This document shows, piece by piece, positions 47,506-57,077 of a stretch of DNA of 64,000 nt (positions within the stretch are counted from its first letter, which is position 1; each line of letters begins with the position of its first letter). The notes beneath the pieces are model-generated. The model saw only the letters and a list, made by a program, of their open reading frames with translations, ran no database searches and had not been told where the DNA came from. Source of the DNA: UBA1141 sp963665155 (GTDB lineage Bacteria; Chloroflexota; Dehalococcoidia; Lucifugimonadales; UBA3495). The DNA is taken from positions 186,001 through 250,000 of the forward strand of contig OY761986.2 in the NCBI GenBank assembly GCA_963665155.2, in the 5' to 3' direction. A program made the position numbers and the translations under genes.

Positions 47506-50500
47506 TCACTCAAAGTCCGCCTGCGTCAACCCCCGTGCCTGACTGCCCCAGCAGGCGACGGAGCCGTCCGTCCTCACTCCGCAGGTGTGGCCATACCCGG
47601 CGCTGACGGAGGAGAACTCCCCGGCTGGCGCCCTAGCCTCGTCATACGGGTCATAGCCCCAGCAGGCGACGGAGCCATTCCGCCGCACCCCGCATGTGTG
47701 GCGAAACCCGGTACTGACGGAGGCGAATTCCCCAGCCGGCGCCGTGACCCGGCCAGACCAGTCATAGCCCCAGCAGGCGACGGTGCCGTCCCGCCGCACC
47801 CCGCAGGTGTGGGAGGACCCGGCACTGACGGAGGCGAACCCCCCGGACGGCGGCGTGGCTTGGCCTTTATTGTCATGGCCCCAGCAGGCGACGGCGCCGT
47901 CCCGCTGCACCCCGCAGGTGTGCCAAAGCCCGGCGCTGACGGAGGCGAATTCCCCGGACGGCGGCGTGGCCTGGCCATGAAAGTCATGGCCCCAGCAGGC
48001 GACGGAACCGTCCCGCCGCACCCCGCAGGTGTGGAAGCTCCCGGCGGTGACCGAGGCGAACTCCCCGGACGGCGGCGTGGCTTGGCCAGCCCTGTCAGCG
48101 CCCCAGCAGGCGACGGAACCGTCCCGCCGCACCCCGCAGGTGTGGAAGCTCCCGGCGGTGACCGAGGCGAACTCCCCGGACGGCGGCGTGGCCTGGCCAA
48201 CCACGCTGCGCGTGTCATCGCGATCATCGCCCCAGCAGGCGACGGCGCCGTCCCGCCGCACCCCGCAGGTGTGGTACTCCCCGGCACTGACCGAGGCGAA
48301 CTCCCCGGACGGCGGCGTGGCCTGGCCATAATCGCCATCGCCCCAGCAGTCGACGGCGCCGTCCCGCCGCACCCCGCAGGTGTGGATCCCCCCAGCGCTG
48401 ACGGAGGCGAACTCCCCGGCCGGCGGCGTGGCCCGACCATCATCACTGTCATTGCCCCAACAGGCGACGGAGCCGTCCCGCCGCACCCCGCAGGTGTGGA
48501 TCCCCCCGGCGCTGACGGAGGCGAAGCGTGTCTGCATGCCCTTCACCGCCGGGTCCGCGGCCACCTCAATCCTGATTACGGCGGCGCCGAATCGTTCTGA
48601 GGACTTGCCAAAGTGGGGAGCGATCACAAACCCGTGCCTGATGGCCGAATCCCACTTGAGCGTGTTCCACCCCGCAATGTCATCGCCATCGTCCCAAGTG
48701 GGGCTTCCCGATGCCCAGTGGGTGGCAGACATTACATGAGCGAGCGAGGTTTCCGCCGCCGCGGCGAATATTATGGCGTAGGTCCCTGGCTCCATTGGCG
48801 CGGTCAGGTTTATCGGAACTTCGTACTCGCTGGTTGCCAATGCCGCCGCCCAACCGTCGATAGTCCAGTAACTACTCTCATGGGGACCCCAGGACGGGGT
48901 TGCTCCCACGGGAAATACTGCATGGGAGCGATGAGCGTTGGTGACCGAAATGATAGCGACTCCCGAAATCGCCTCTCCTGAGGTCACCGAAATTGTCGGA
49001 GGGTCAACAATCAGCGACTGCCCATTAATCCTGCCGCCCAGCAGGCGAATTGCGTCTCCGGTCACCTCTGGCGTTCTGCCGGTGGTGGTTCCGTTCTGCT
49101 TGCCGGGAGCCGGTGCGCCGTAGTATGCGCCGGCGTCTATCACGCCGAACTTACTGAGTGCAGGTTCCAGTTTCAGCGAGAGACTCAACGGGCCGTTGTA
49201 CACCAACGCCTCAATCTTGTTCCATCCGTTGTTTAGTGCCAGCGGTCCGTAACTTGCAGGATCCTCGGCATTGCCTCTCCCGGCAACAAACTCATCATTA
49301 GCATACAGCGCGACCCCATCATCTCCGCTTACGCCCACTTCGTAACTCCCGCTGCCTTCATGGTAGAGCCAGGTCCTAAACCCCACCACAGTATTGCCAA
49401 ACTCAAACTTCCTCCGACCTGTGAGTCTGACCAGGAAGCTCCCATCTTCGACATAACTGTCAAAGGCCCCAAAGTCGGAAATTTGCGGAATATAGGTGTC
49501 GGGATTCTCGTGAACTCCCGGTTTGATGAATCTTTCCCACTGGGAATAATGTGGGTCAAGGGGGGGCAGCTCAAAGTTCTCGACTTGTACCGATACTTGC
49601 TCCACAATCCAGCCCTGCTGGTCCGTCACCGTTCCGGCATCCGGGTTCCGCGAGCAGTCCGTGTATTCTTCCGCGCAGACCCACCCCCGAATCAGTATAG
49701 GAAACTCTCCGATGAAGCCCGGCGTTATACGCAGCCGCAGCGTCCTGTCGTCCGACATTGACCACGACGGGTCGTCCGATTCCACCAAGAGGTGTTCGGC
49801 AGGGAAGGGCGTCGGCTCTCCCGATTCATCGCGATAGATAGTCGCTCCCGGCTGGTAGAACGTGACGTTCGACAGGCCGGTCGTATAATCCAACATTTCC
49901 ACGTTGGCACGGGAAGACGAATGCATCCTTTCAGAGCCACCGGAATCGGTCAGCGCCGGGAAGGACACGGAAATCCCGCCGTGCTCTCCCGCTTGTTGGA
50001 GGCCGTACATTCGAACGGCGAGGGTGAAGCTGTCGCCGAATTCGACACTGCTCTCCGAAATATCATACTCCAGTTGAGTACCGAGTCTCGGCGTAGGCTT
50101 GATATCGGGATCTACGAGGGATACACCCAGTTTCTCGGCGGCTCGCCTGAGCGCCGCCGCTGCGTTAATTACCCCGGCGCCGGTCCTCGTTTCCCCGGGC
50201 GGGGGCGTAGTGGCGGTTTCGGTGATGATTTCCCGTACCTCCGCCGGACTAAGCGTGAACTCGCCGTTGTGGTCGAAGTCCACGGACCAGATCAAGGCGG
50301 CCAGCCCCGACACTTGGGGTGTGGCGAATGAGGTCCCGAACCAGAGTCTGGAACCATTAACTTGAGCAAACCTGCCCTCAAGAAAGGGCGAATACCCGAC
50401 TATTCCCCCGGGGGCGCTGACCTTGATGGACGCTCCATAGCCTCCTTCAAACGTCCCTTTCCCGTTCGCCGTACTGCCGACGGCTATCACGTTCCGATGG

Positions 50501-51606
50501 TCATCGGCATACCAGGCAGGAAATGCGCCTAAGCTGTACTGTATCTCACGAAGGATTCCATGGTTTGCGCCGGCTGCAACGATCAACACGTTGCGTCGGG
50601 CAGCTCTCTCGATCACAGGCTCCATACCAGTCAGCCATGCAGTCAGGACAGGCACGCCCGCGCTGACGTTTATCACTTTCGCGTCCAGATCAATCGCAGC
50701 GTCTATACCCGCAACCACGTTGAAGAGCGCTTGGCCGCCTTTCCACACCTTGACGACTGCCAAAGGCGATTCCCAGGAGACCCCCGTCATGCCGTCATTA
50801 TTGTTGGCCGCGGCAGCGGCCACTCCGGCAACAGCCGTACCATGGTACGCCTGCATCGCTGTTTGCAGGGTGAAGTGTGCCGGGCGATCTGGCGAGGTAT
50901 TCGGTTTCTTCAACTTTGGATTGCCCAGGTCGAATCTCTCCTTTATCTTTGACCTAAGATCGGGGATTTCGTCCACTCCCGTATCTACGATTCCGATGAT
51001 TACCTCTTCCGAACCAGTGTGGATTGCCCATGCCTCCGGCGCCTTGATCTCCTGGAGATATGCCGAGTGGCCGAACCACGGGTCATTGGGCGGTTGGATG
51101 GCGGACTGGGAAAGTTCGGCCTGCGCATTCGGAAAGGCCTCTTCCACTTCCGATAACTGTTCAAGGGGCTCAATGGCCTCTTGTAGCTCCAGGCCGGCCG
51201 GAAGCTCCACCTGGTAAATGCCCACGGATGGGATCTCGCCGACGATTAAGCTTCCCACTTCCTCCAATGCAGTCGAAACCTCGTCTATGGTCGTGCCACG
51301 TTTGGCTACCACGATCAACTGATCCCCTGCGACAAGCAATCCGGTGTCCTCCCAAGACACCCAGTTGCCGTCGGCCACTGGCTTGGCATAGGCCATTCGG
51401 TCCGAACGGGAATCCTCCCTCGGAGAGGTTCTCGCTGTCAGAGTTGGAGGGGCAGAAGTTTCCGTTGGCGCCTGCTCTAAGGAATCACGCCCAAGGTCCC
51501 GTTCTGCGGGTGGTTCGTCTCGAAGGAAGACGTACACCGCCAGAGCAGCGACCGCCGCCAGGATCACGCATCCGATGACTGTGCCGGTAAGGTTTCTGCG
51601 ACTCAT
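47506..51606 (-). CDS. Cell-surface subtilisin-like protease with nine RCC1 repeats
   Basis: The ATG at 51606 (MSRRNLTG) follows GAGAGG and gives 1366 residues. An N-terminal membrane anchor (GTVIGCVILAAVAALAVYVF) is followed by a propeptide-like region and an S8 catalytic domain. The triad lies in IIGIVDTGVDEIPDL (Asp), AYHGTAVAGVAAAAANN (His) and WFGTSFATPQVSGLAALIW (Ser). The middle is beta-rich with a PA14-like patch (YEVGVSGDDGVALYANDEFV). The last 340 or so residues are nine repeats of about 38 residues of the type H-T-C-G-V-x-x-D-G-x-V-x-C-W-G, an RCC1-type propeller with two cysteines per blade. It probably acts outside the cell. The target is unknown. Confidence 0.88.
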   Translation of the reverse strand: MSRRNLTGTVIGCVILAAVAALAVYVFLRDEPPAERDLGRDSLEQAPTETSAPPTLTARTSPREDSRSDRMAYAKPVADGNWVSWEDTGLLVAGDQLIVVAKRGTTIDEVSTALEEVGSLIVGEIPSVGIYQVELPAGLELQEAIEPLEQLSEVEEAFPNAQAELSQSAIQPPNDPWFGHSAYLQEIKAPEAWAIHTGSEEVIIGIVDTGVDEIPDLRSKIKERFDLGNPKLKKPNTSPDRPAHFTLQTAMQAYHGTAVAGVAAAAANNNDGMTGVSWESPLAVVKVWKGGQALFNVVAGIDAAIDLDAKVINVSAGVPVLTAWLTGMEPVIERAARRNVLIVAAGANHGILREIQYSLGAFPAWYADDHRNVIAVGSTANGKGTFEGGYGASIKVSAPGGIVGYSPFLEGRFAQVNGSRLWFGTSFATPQVSGLAALIWSVDFDHNGEFTLSPAEVREIITETATTPPPGETRTGAGVINAAAALRRAAEKLGVSLVDPDIKPTPRLGTQLEYDISESSVEFGDSFTLAVRMYGLQQAGEHGGISVSFPALTDSGGSERMHSSSRANVEMLDYTTGLSNVTFYQPGATIYRDESGEPTPFPAEHLLVESDDPSWSMSDDRTLRLRITPGFIGEFPILIRGWVCAEEYTDCSRNPDAGTVTDQQGWIVEQVSVQVENFELPPLDPHYSQWERFIKPGVHENPDTYIPQISDFGAFDSYVEDGSFLVRLTGRRKFEFGNTVVGFRTWLYHEGSGSYEVGVSGDDGVALYANDEFVAGRGNAEDPASYGPLALNNGWNKIEALVYNGPLSLSLKLEPALSKFGVIDAGAYYGAPAPGKQNGTTTGRTPEVTGDAIRLLGGRINGQSLIVDPPTISVTSGEAISGVAIISVTNAHRSHAVFPVGATPSWGPHESSYWTIDGWAAALATSEYEVPINLTAPMEPGTYAIIFAAAAETSLAHVMSATHWASGSPTWDDGDDIAGWNTLKWDSAIRHGFVIAPHFGKSSERFGAAVIRIEVAADPAVKGMQTRFASVSAGGIHTCGVRRDGSVACWGNDSDDGRATPPAGEFASVSAGGIHTCGVRRDGAVDCWGDGDYGQATPPSGEFASVSAGEYHTCGVRRDGAVACWGDDRDDTRSVVGQATPPSGEFASVTAGSFHTCGVRRDGSVACWGADRAGQATPPSGEFASVTAGSFHTCGVRRDGSVACWGHDFHGQATPPSGEFASVSAGLWHTCGVQRDGAVACWGHDNKGQATPPSGGFASVSAGSSHTCGVRRDGTVACWGYDWSGRVTAPAGEFASVSTGFRHTCGVRRNGSVACWGYDPYDEARAPAGEFSSVSAGYGHTCGVRTDGSVACWGSQARGLTQADFE

Positions 51607-51916
51607 GGATATGACCTCTCTCACTTGGCTAAGCAGTTAGCAGGCAGACGCGATCGGGACACTACGACGCCTGCCCTCTTTAAGCTGCATCAAGTAACCC
51701 TCTCTCTAAAGCTTCAGAAACCAGTCGCGTCGGCATGTGGCTGTGCCGGCGGACGCCGACCCCATCCGCGATTGCGTGCGCAACGATGAGAGAGGCGGAA
51801 GACTTGGCCCTACGGCGGCAGGCTGGAAGTCGCGAGTGTTGACCAACAACCGACACTTGGTACACACCCTCCTTGCTTGACCTGTGTAACCTTTACGTTC
51901 CAGCATTTCCGGCGGC
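51607..51916. other. Spacer upstream of the protease, no gene seen
   Basis: Only a ribosome binding site for the protease is recognisable. A minus frame continuing from the RCC1 fragment (TGQARRVCTKCRLLVNTRDF) has a CxxC pair but no clear family. Confidence 0.4.
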
Positions 51917-52135
51917 TTATCTCCAACCCCAACAGGCGACGGCGCCGTCCACCTGCACCCCGCAGGTGTGGCTCCGCCCGGCGCTGACCGAGGCGAATTC
52001 CCCGGCCGGCGGCGTGGCCTCGCCATAATAGTCACTGCCCCAGCAGGCGACGGCGCCGTCCACCTGCACCCCGCAGGCGTGCCAAGACCCGGCGCTGACC
52101 GAGGCGAATTCCCAAGGCGACGGCGTGGCCTGGCC
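51917..52135 (-). pseudogene. Orphan RCC1 repeats
   Basis: A minus-strand piece reads FASVSAGSWHACGVQVDGAV then ACWGSDYYGEATPPAGEFAS and a second H-T-C-G-V-Q-V-D-G unit before a stop. These two repeats resemble the propeller of the protease downstream but carry QVDG instead of RRDG, so they come from a different gene copy or a duplicated array. The upstream part is missing. Confidence 0.7.
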
Positions 52136-52137
52136 AT

Positions 52138-52461
52138 CCGCGTCGCCCAACCGGATATTCTTTTCGTGTCCAACGAGCGGTCCGGCATCATCACCGACGC
52201 AAACATACAAGGCGCACCGGACTTGGTGGTGGAAATACTACCGGGACAGTCGAGTATGACCGGGGCTATAAACAGGTCCTATATGGTCGTCACGGGGTAC
52301 TGGAATATTGGATCGTGGACCCTGAGGCCGAGACAGTGGAAGTATTGACTCTTGGAGACCAAGGATTGACTCCAGCAGCGACCTACGGGCGGGGCGATAT
52401 GGTAGGCTCTCCCCTTTTACAGGGCATATCTCTGGTCGTTGACCAAGTTTTCAGCGACTGA
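52138..52461 (+). pseudogene. Uma2-family (DUF820) nuclease-like protein, broken
   Basis: The plus frame reads AQPDILFVSNERSGIITDAN then IQGAPDLVVEILPGQSS, the D...E-x-L core of Uma2 proteins. After a frameshift near 52255 the next frame continues YDRGYKQVLYGRHGVLEYWI and VDPEAETVEVLTL to a stop at 52461. The N-terminal third is absent, replaced by the reversed RCC1 fragment. Confidence 0.75.
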
Positions 52462-52537
52462 ACGCTAGTTCTATTGGTTTAGCCTTTGAGTGTGACGCCT
52501 CACCTCCGATCAGCAGCTTAATTCTGCCCACAGGCAG

Positions 52538-53722
52538 CTACAGCCCGAACTTCTCAGCCGCTTTTGCGAATCCTGTGATCGCTCCTTCTAGCACTGAGTC
52601 CTCAACGCAGTAGGAAATCCTAAAGTAGCCCGGCGTGCCAAACCCTCGACCGGGCACGGTCAAAACGTTCCATTCCTGCAAAGCGTCCACGAAGACCACA
52701 TCATCTTCCACCGGAGACTTGGGGAACAGATAGAACGCTCCCTGAGGCTTGATCACCGAGTACCCCAACTCCGTCAGGTGCCCATAAAGATAATCGCGCT
52801 TCTGCTGATATTGGCCAGCGTCGATGCTAACTCCTTGCAGGGAGCGGACGAGATGTTGCATGAGGGCAGGAGCGTTGACGAAGCCCAGTGTTCGGTTGCA
52901 GAAGGTCAGCCCATTGGCCAACTCCTCTTTTTCCGGGTAATCGGGGTTTATGGCAATGTAACCGATGCGCTCTCCGGGTAGGGCTAAGTCTTTGGCATGG
53001 GATGTCACCACTACCGAGTTCCTATAATGGGGCAGGACTTGAGGGTAGGTGAGGCCATCAAAAATTATTCGGCGGTAAGGCTCGTCGCTAATAATAAAAA
53101 TCTCCGTCCCGTGCTCGACCTGTTTGCGGCTCAACAGATCGCCCAAAGCAGCGAGGTGGTCCGACGTGTAAACGACTCCGGTAGGATTATTGGGCGAATT
53201 TACGATCAAAGCCCTGGTTTTTGACGTAATGGCCGACTCTATCGCCGCCATGTCGGGCAAAAATTCGTCGGTGGTCGGTACCACTACGGCCACTCCACCG
53301 TGGTTGTCCACGTAATAGCCGTACTCCACGAAGTAGGGAGAGAGGATTATGACTTCTTCTCCCGGATTGAGAATGGTCTTGAGCATCACATTAATCGCCG
53401 CTGCGGCACCGCAGGTCATGATGATGTCGCCTGCGGTCATAGCCAATCCGGTCTCAGTTGCCAATCCTTCGGCCACGGCCTGGCGTGTCTCGGGATAGCC
53501 CGCATTGGGCATGTAGCGGTGCATCCCTTTAATGGGTTGCTCGGCCAATCGCCGCAACTCACGGTGAAATTCCTCCGGTGGCTCAACCACGGGGTTGCCA
53601 AGGGAAAGGTCGAAGACATTATCTTCACCGTACTGGGCCTTCAACGTGATTCCAGCCTCGAACATGCGGCGTATCCAGCCGCCCTGCTCTACGAAACCCC
53701 TGACCTTATCTGAGATTGGCAT
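52538..53722 (-). CDS. Class I PLP-dependent aminotransferase
   Basis: The ATG at 53722 (MPISDKVRGF) follows AAAGGGG and gives 394 residues. AspC-like fold-type I landmarks are present: DLSLGNPVVEPPEEF near the N-terminus, TCGAAAAINVMLKTILNPGE, LIVNSPNNPTGVVYT (the N-P-x-G substrate region), IISDEPYRRIIFDG (D-x-x-Y) and SHAKDLALPGERIGYIA, where Lys is the PLP ligand (S-x-x-K), with Arg in GYFRISYC binding the substrate carboxylate. The substrate is uncertain; an aspartate or aromatic aminotransferase is most likely. It faces away from the amidohydrolase gene, leaving a 200-bp divergent promoter region. Confidence 0.85.
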   Translation of the reverse strand: MPISDKVRGFVEQGGWIRRMFEAGITLKAQYGEDNVFDLSLGNPVVEPPEEFHRELRRLAEQPIKGMHRYMPNAGYPETRQAVAEGLATETGLAMTAGDIIMTCGAAAAINVMLKTILNPGEEVIILSPYFVEYGYYVDNHGGVAVVVPTTDEFLPDMAAIESAITSKTRALIVNSPNNPTGVVYTSDHLAALGDLLSRKQVEHGTEIFIISDEPYRRIIFDGLTYPQVLPHYRNSVVVTSHAKDLALPGERIGYIAINPDYPEKEELANGLTFCNRTLGFVNAPALMQHLVRSLQGVSIDAGQYQQKRDYLYGHLTELGYSVIKPQGAFYLFPKSPVEDDVVFVDALQEWNVLTVPGRGFGTPGYFRISYCVEDSVLEGAITGFAKAAEKFGL

Positions 53723-53922
53723 GTGTTTACCCCTTTCGGTTTTCGCCGCAGAGCCCGCGCACTGACGCCTGCCAAGCCTGCGGATTGTAGCAACGAGGGT
53801 GTTTGGTGTCAAAGATATTCCGACTCTTGCTTTTGGTATCTGGTGGTGCTTGCATGTCTTTCCTGCTTTTGGACCTTGGTTTACACTGTCCTGGATATAG
53901 AACGGGCAGGGGAGGCAGCCAC

Positions 53923-54846
53923 ATGATAGTCGACATCCACGCTCACCTGATGGGTGAGGAAGTACCAGGCAAAGCCTTTTGGGACGGTTTTACCCGCCTG
54001 GCAGCGGTGCAGACGGGCCGAAGCGAGGATCGGGTGCGCCAGCGTTTGCCAGATATTTGGGACCTGACTGGCGACCGCCTCATCGCCGACCTGGATTCGG
54101 CCCAGGTGGAAAAGGTCATGATAATGCCGGTGGACTGGGGATTGGTCCCAGCGTTCAAAGAGTCGACTATGGGCATCTGGGAGCAGCACCTGGTCCACGC
54201 CGAGGTGGCCGGGCAGCACCCGGATAGGATGATAACCTTCGCTTGCTTCGACCCACGGCGGGCCAATGCCGTGGAGCTATTGGAGCGGGCGGTTGTTGAA
54301 CTTGGCATGGTCGGATTAAAGATTCATCCGGCGGCCGGTTTCTTCCCCAATGAGAGAATGGTTTATCCGATGTACGAAAAGGCCATAGAGTTGGGAATTC
54401 CGGTGATGTTCCACACGGGTCCCGAACCCAAGCCGTTGTACAGTCGCCACTGCCAGCCGGTGTATGTCGACGATGTGGCAGCCGACTTCCCGGACCTGAA
54501 TATTATCCTGGCCCACGCCGGTCTGAGCGCTTGGTGGCAGGAGGCTGCGGGGGTAGCGTCGGTGGCTCCCAACGTATACTTGGACATTTCCGGATGGCAG
54601 CCGATGGCGCGTTTTCGTCCCCTGGAATTTTACTCGACGCTGCGGTCTTTAATCGACACCGTGGGCGCCAAGCGCATCATGTGGGGCAGCGACTACCCGG
54701 CTTTAAGGTTGCTTATGCCGGAAGCCGATTGGGCCAAAGCGATTGGCGAGCCTGCTGAGGCGGCCCAAGAGAAAGGAATCAGTTTCTCGGAAGCGGAAGT
54801 TTCGACTATCATGGGGGACAACGCCGCCCTGTTGCTGAAGCTGTAG
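53923..54846 (+). CDS. Amidohydrolase-2 family (TIM-barrel) hydrolase or decarboxylase
   Basis: The ATG at 53923 follows GGGGAGG and gives 308 residues. MIVDIHAHLMGEEVPG carries the H-x-H metal motif of strand 1. GMVGLKIHPAAGFFPNERMV has the strand-5-type Lys/His, MFHTGPEPKPLYSRHCQPVY and LNIILAHAGLSAWWQEAAGV supply further His ligands, and RIMWGSDYPALRLLMPEADW the final Asp. This is the layout of ACMSD/gamma-resorcylate decarboxylase-type amidohydrolases, so it may hydrolyse or decarboxylate a small aromatic or carboxylic acid. It ends 14 bp before a strong hairpin shared with lipB. Confidence 0.82.
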   Translation: MIVDIHAHLMGEEVPGKAFWDGFTRLAAVQTGRSEDRVRQRLPDIWDLTGDRLIADLDSAQVEKVMIMPVDWGLVPAFKESTMGIWEQHLVHAEVAGQHPDRMITFACFDPRRANAVELLERAVVELGMVGLKIHPAAGFFPNERMVYPMYEKAIELGIPVMFHTGPEPKPLYSRHCQPVYVDDVAADFPDLNIILAHAGLSAWWQEAAGVASVAPNVYLDISGWQPMARFRPLEFYSTLRSLIDTVGAKRIMWGSDYPALRLLMPEADWAKAIGEPAEAAQEKGISFSEAEVSTIMGDNAALLLKL

Positions 54847-55611
54847 AGGCGAAAGTTTTTTGGGAAGGGTTTGGGGAACCCTTTCTTCCAAGAAAGGGTT
54901 CCCCAAACCCTTCCCAATGAATTTAGGTCTAGCAGCAGCTAGCTCGAGGGACAGGTCCGCCTCGACCATCTTGAAGTCCATCCCCTGGCCAAAATGATAG
55001 GTTAAGCTGTACCTCACCTGCTCCATCTCAACAGAGGCCCCTAGGACAGTAGAGACCGAAGTCACCCCACGGTCCTCAATGCCGCAGGGAACAATATTGT
55101 CGTAATAAGAAAGGTCGGTGTTGACGTTTAACGACAGCCCGTGATAGGCCACGCCCCGGCTGATCTTCACCCCAATGGCTGCGATTTTGGTATCGTCCAC
55201 CCACACCCCGGTCAATCCTTCTACCAAGTCAGCACGCACGTCAAAATCCGCCAGGGTATCTATAATGATGCGCTCCAAAGTACGTACGTACTTGACCGGG
55301 CCACCCCACTCTTTCAGATTTACCACCGGATAGGCGACAAGCTGTCCCGGACCATGGAAAGTAACCTGACCCCCGCGGTCCGTCTCGTAGATGGTGATTC
55401 CTTTTTCTTGTAGCGCTTCGGGGGAAAGGAGCACGTGCTCGGTCTTGCTCAAACGCCCTTTGGTGTAAACGGGAGGATGTTCCAACAGCAACAACGTATT
55501 GGGCCGGTGACCGTCGCGGATCTCTTGCGCCAAGCGTAGTTGAAGATCCCAGGCTTGCTGGTATTCTAGTGTGCCCACGTGGGCGGCTTGGCAGACGGGG
55601 GCTGTAGGCAC
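54703..55611 (-). CDS. lipB: Octanoyltransferase LipB, with an unusual C-terminal overrun
   Basis: LipB moves octanoate from acyl-carrier protein to the lipoyl domains of enzymes such as the E2 encoded next door. Family motifs are EHPPVYTKGRLSK, DRGGQVTFHGPGQLVAYPVV, KIAAIGVKISRGVAYHGLSL with the active-site Lys, and IVPCGIEDRGVTSV with the catalytic Cys. The start is a GTG (55611) with a weak ribosome binding site. Family proteins end after about 230 residues, exactly where the hairpin at 54861-54916 begins. There is no stop, and the frame runs through the hairpin and 144 bp into the antisense of the amidohydrolase gene. The enzyme core is intact. Confidence 0.88.
   Translation of the reverse strand: MPTAPVCQAAHVGTLEYQQAWDLQLRLAQEIRDGHRPNTLLLLEHPPVYTKGRLSKTEHVLLSPEALQEKGITIYETDRGGQVTFHGPGQLVAYPVVNLKEWGGPVKYVRTLERIIIDTLADFDVRADLVEGLTGVWVDDTKIAAIGVKISRGVAYHGLSLNVNTDLSYYDNIVPCGIEDRGVTSVSTVLGASVEMEQVRYSLTYHFGQGMDFKMVEADLSLELAAARPKFIGKGLGNPFLEERVPQTLPKKLSPLQLQQQGGVVPHDSRNFRFRETDSFLLGRLSRLANRFGPIGFRHKQP
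54861..54916. terminator. 27-bp-arm perfect hairpin between convergent genes
   Basis: The left arm (54861-54887, starting TGGGAAGGGTTTGGGG) and its exact complement (54890-54916) are separated by only CC. Six T precede it on the plus strand. Its place between the 3' ends of the amidohydrolase gene and lipB suggests a bidirectional terminator or a mobile palindromic repeat. Confidence 0.75.
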
Positions 55612-55647
55612 AAGCTAAAGCTCAGTAAAAAGGCTGTGTAAAAAGAA

Positions 55648-57060
55648 TCAGAAAATGGATGTTTCCGGGCCTATGGTTTCTAAACGAGCTTTAACCGCTT
55701 GCAAGAACCCACTGGCCTCTGCTCCGTCGTTGATTCGGTGATCGAAGGAGAGACACAGGTTCATCATGGACCGGATGGCGATGGCATCGTCACGAACCAC
55801 CGGACGCTTGACTATCGCTTCGGTAGTCATAATGCCCGCTTGGGGATGGTTGATGATGGGTTGAGACACGGTGGAACCCAACGCGCCAGTATTATTCAGG
55901 GTGAAAGTGCCCCCTTGAACATCGACTAAGGTCAACTTGCGCTGGCGGGCCCTCTGGGCAACATCGCCTAATGCCCGGGCTAAGCCAGCAATGCTCATCC
56001 GGTCAGCGTCGTGTATGACCGGCACGATCAATCCCTCGCTCGCAGCTACAGCGATCCCAAGATTGATTCTATTTTTGAGGATGATCTTGTCGCCGCCCCA
56101 AGAGGCGTTGAGTGTACGGTGCTCTTTCAACGACTCCACCACAGCTTTCATGATGAAGGGTAAATAGGTTAGCTCCACGCCTTCCCGCTCTTGAAATGCC
56201 GTCCTGATTTTGGCACGGAGAGACACCAAGCCGGAGACGTCGACTTCGATGGAACTCCAAGCGTGGGGAATCTCGGTGATGCTTCTGACCATGGCCTCGG
56301 CAATCATTCGCCTGATTGGCGTGAGAGGCACATACTCCTCGTCTTCCTGCGGCTCGGAGGCTGAAACGGGAGCAGGGACGGAAGCGGCTGGCGTACCGGC
56401 CACAGGCTCAGCCACTGCGGGTTTTGGTCCGGACTCGATGTATTTATGGACATCGTCACGGGTGATGCGTCCACCCATCCCAGTCCCGTGGACTTGGCCA
56501 ATTTCAATATTGTGCTCTTTTACCAATCGCCGGACCGCAGGCGAAAGACGTACCCCTTGGCTGACCGGGGCCGCCGCTGGTTGCGCAACTGCCGGGGCGA
56601 CTGGGGTGGGAGGCTCTTGAGTGGGAGCCTCCTCGACTGGACCGCCGCCGGTAGGTCCCACGGGCGCAGTGTTCTTTACCAGGTAGCCGATGGTCCCAGC
56701 GCGGGCTTCCGGCGAAGTTTGCACCGGCGTAGCTCGAGTAACCGGGGCTTGGGTCGCGGGGGTTTGAGACCCCAAAGAAACTAACTCGGGTGTGGGAGCA
56801 GGGGGAGTTGGCGGCGGCACTTCGTCCGATTCCATTTCAGCGATGGGCGCACCCATAGGAATGGTCTCGCCTTCTTCAGCCAACACCCGGAGCAACGCCC
56901 CGGTCACTGGCGAGGGCACTTCCATGGTTACTTTATCGGTTATTACTTCCACCAACGGCTCGTAGCGTTGGACCATGTCTCCTGGCTTTTTCAGCCACTT
57001 GCCGATGGTTCCTTCGACTACGGATTCGCCGACATGGGGAAGCTCGATGGTTACAGACAA
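55648..57060 (-). CDS. Dihydrolipoamide acyltransferase E2 of a 2-oxoacid dehydrogenase
   Basis: This 470-residue E2 has one lipoyl domain (residues about 1-78, with the lipoylated Lys in EVITDKVTMEVPSP), two Pro/Ala/Thr-rich linkers, a peripheral subunit-binding domain (RLSPAVRRLVKEHNIEIGQV and GTGMGGRITRDDV) and the acyltransferase core from about residue 240. The catalytic His is in LCLSFDHRINDGAEASGFLQ. It forms the core of the complex with E1-alpha and E1-beta, encoded 17 bp upstream and beyond. Whether pyruvate or branched-chain 2-oxoacids are the substrate cannot be told from sequence by eye. No E3 gene is present. Confidence 0.9.
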   Translation of the reverse strand: MSVTIELPHVGESVVEGTIGKWLKKPGDMVQRYEPLVEVITDKVTMEVPSPVTGALLRVLAEEGETIPMGAPIAEMESDEVPPPTPPAPTPELVSLGSQTPATQAPVTRATPVQTSPEARAGTIGYLVKNTAPVGPTGGGPVEEAPTQEPPTPVAPAVAQPAAAPVSQGVRLSPAVRRLVKEHNIEIGQVHGTGMGGRITRDDVHKYIESGPKPAVAEPVAGTPAASVPAPVSASEPQEDEEYVPLTPIRRMIAEAMVRSITEIPHAWSSIEVDVSGLVSLRAKIRTAFQEREGVELTYLPFIMKAVVESLKEHRTLNASWGGDKIILKNRINLGIAVAASEGLIVPVIHDADRMSIAGLARALGDVAQRARQRKLTLVDVQGGTFTLNNTGALGSTVSQPIINHPQAGIMTTEAIVKRPVVRDDAIAIRSMMNLCLSFDHRINDGAEASGFLQAVKARLETIGPETSIF

Positions 57061-57077
57061 TGGAACACCGCCAAGAT

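Noticed and set aside
47540..48530. Regularly spaced direct repeats resembling a CRISPR array
   Set aside because: The period is about 114-117 bp and the whole unit is protein-coding RCC1 repeat. There are no unique spacers and no cas genes.
47320..48600. 426-residue plus-strand ORF with regular repeats
   Set aside because: It is the antisense of the RCC1 repeat region of the protease. The repeats come from the coding strand.
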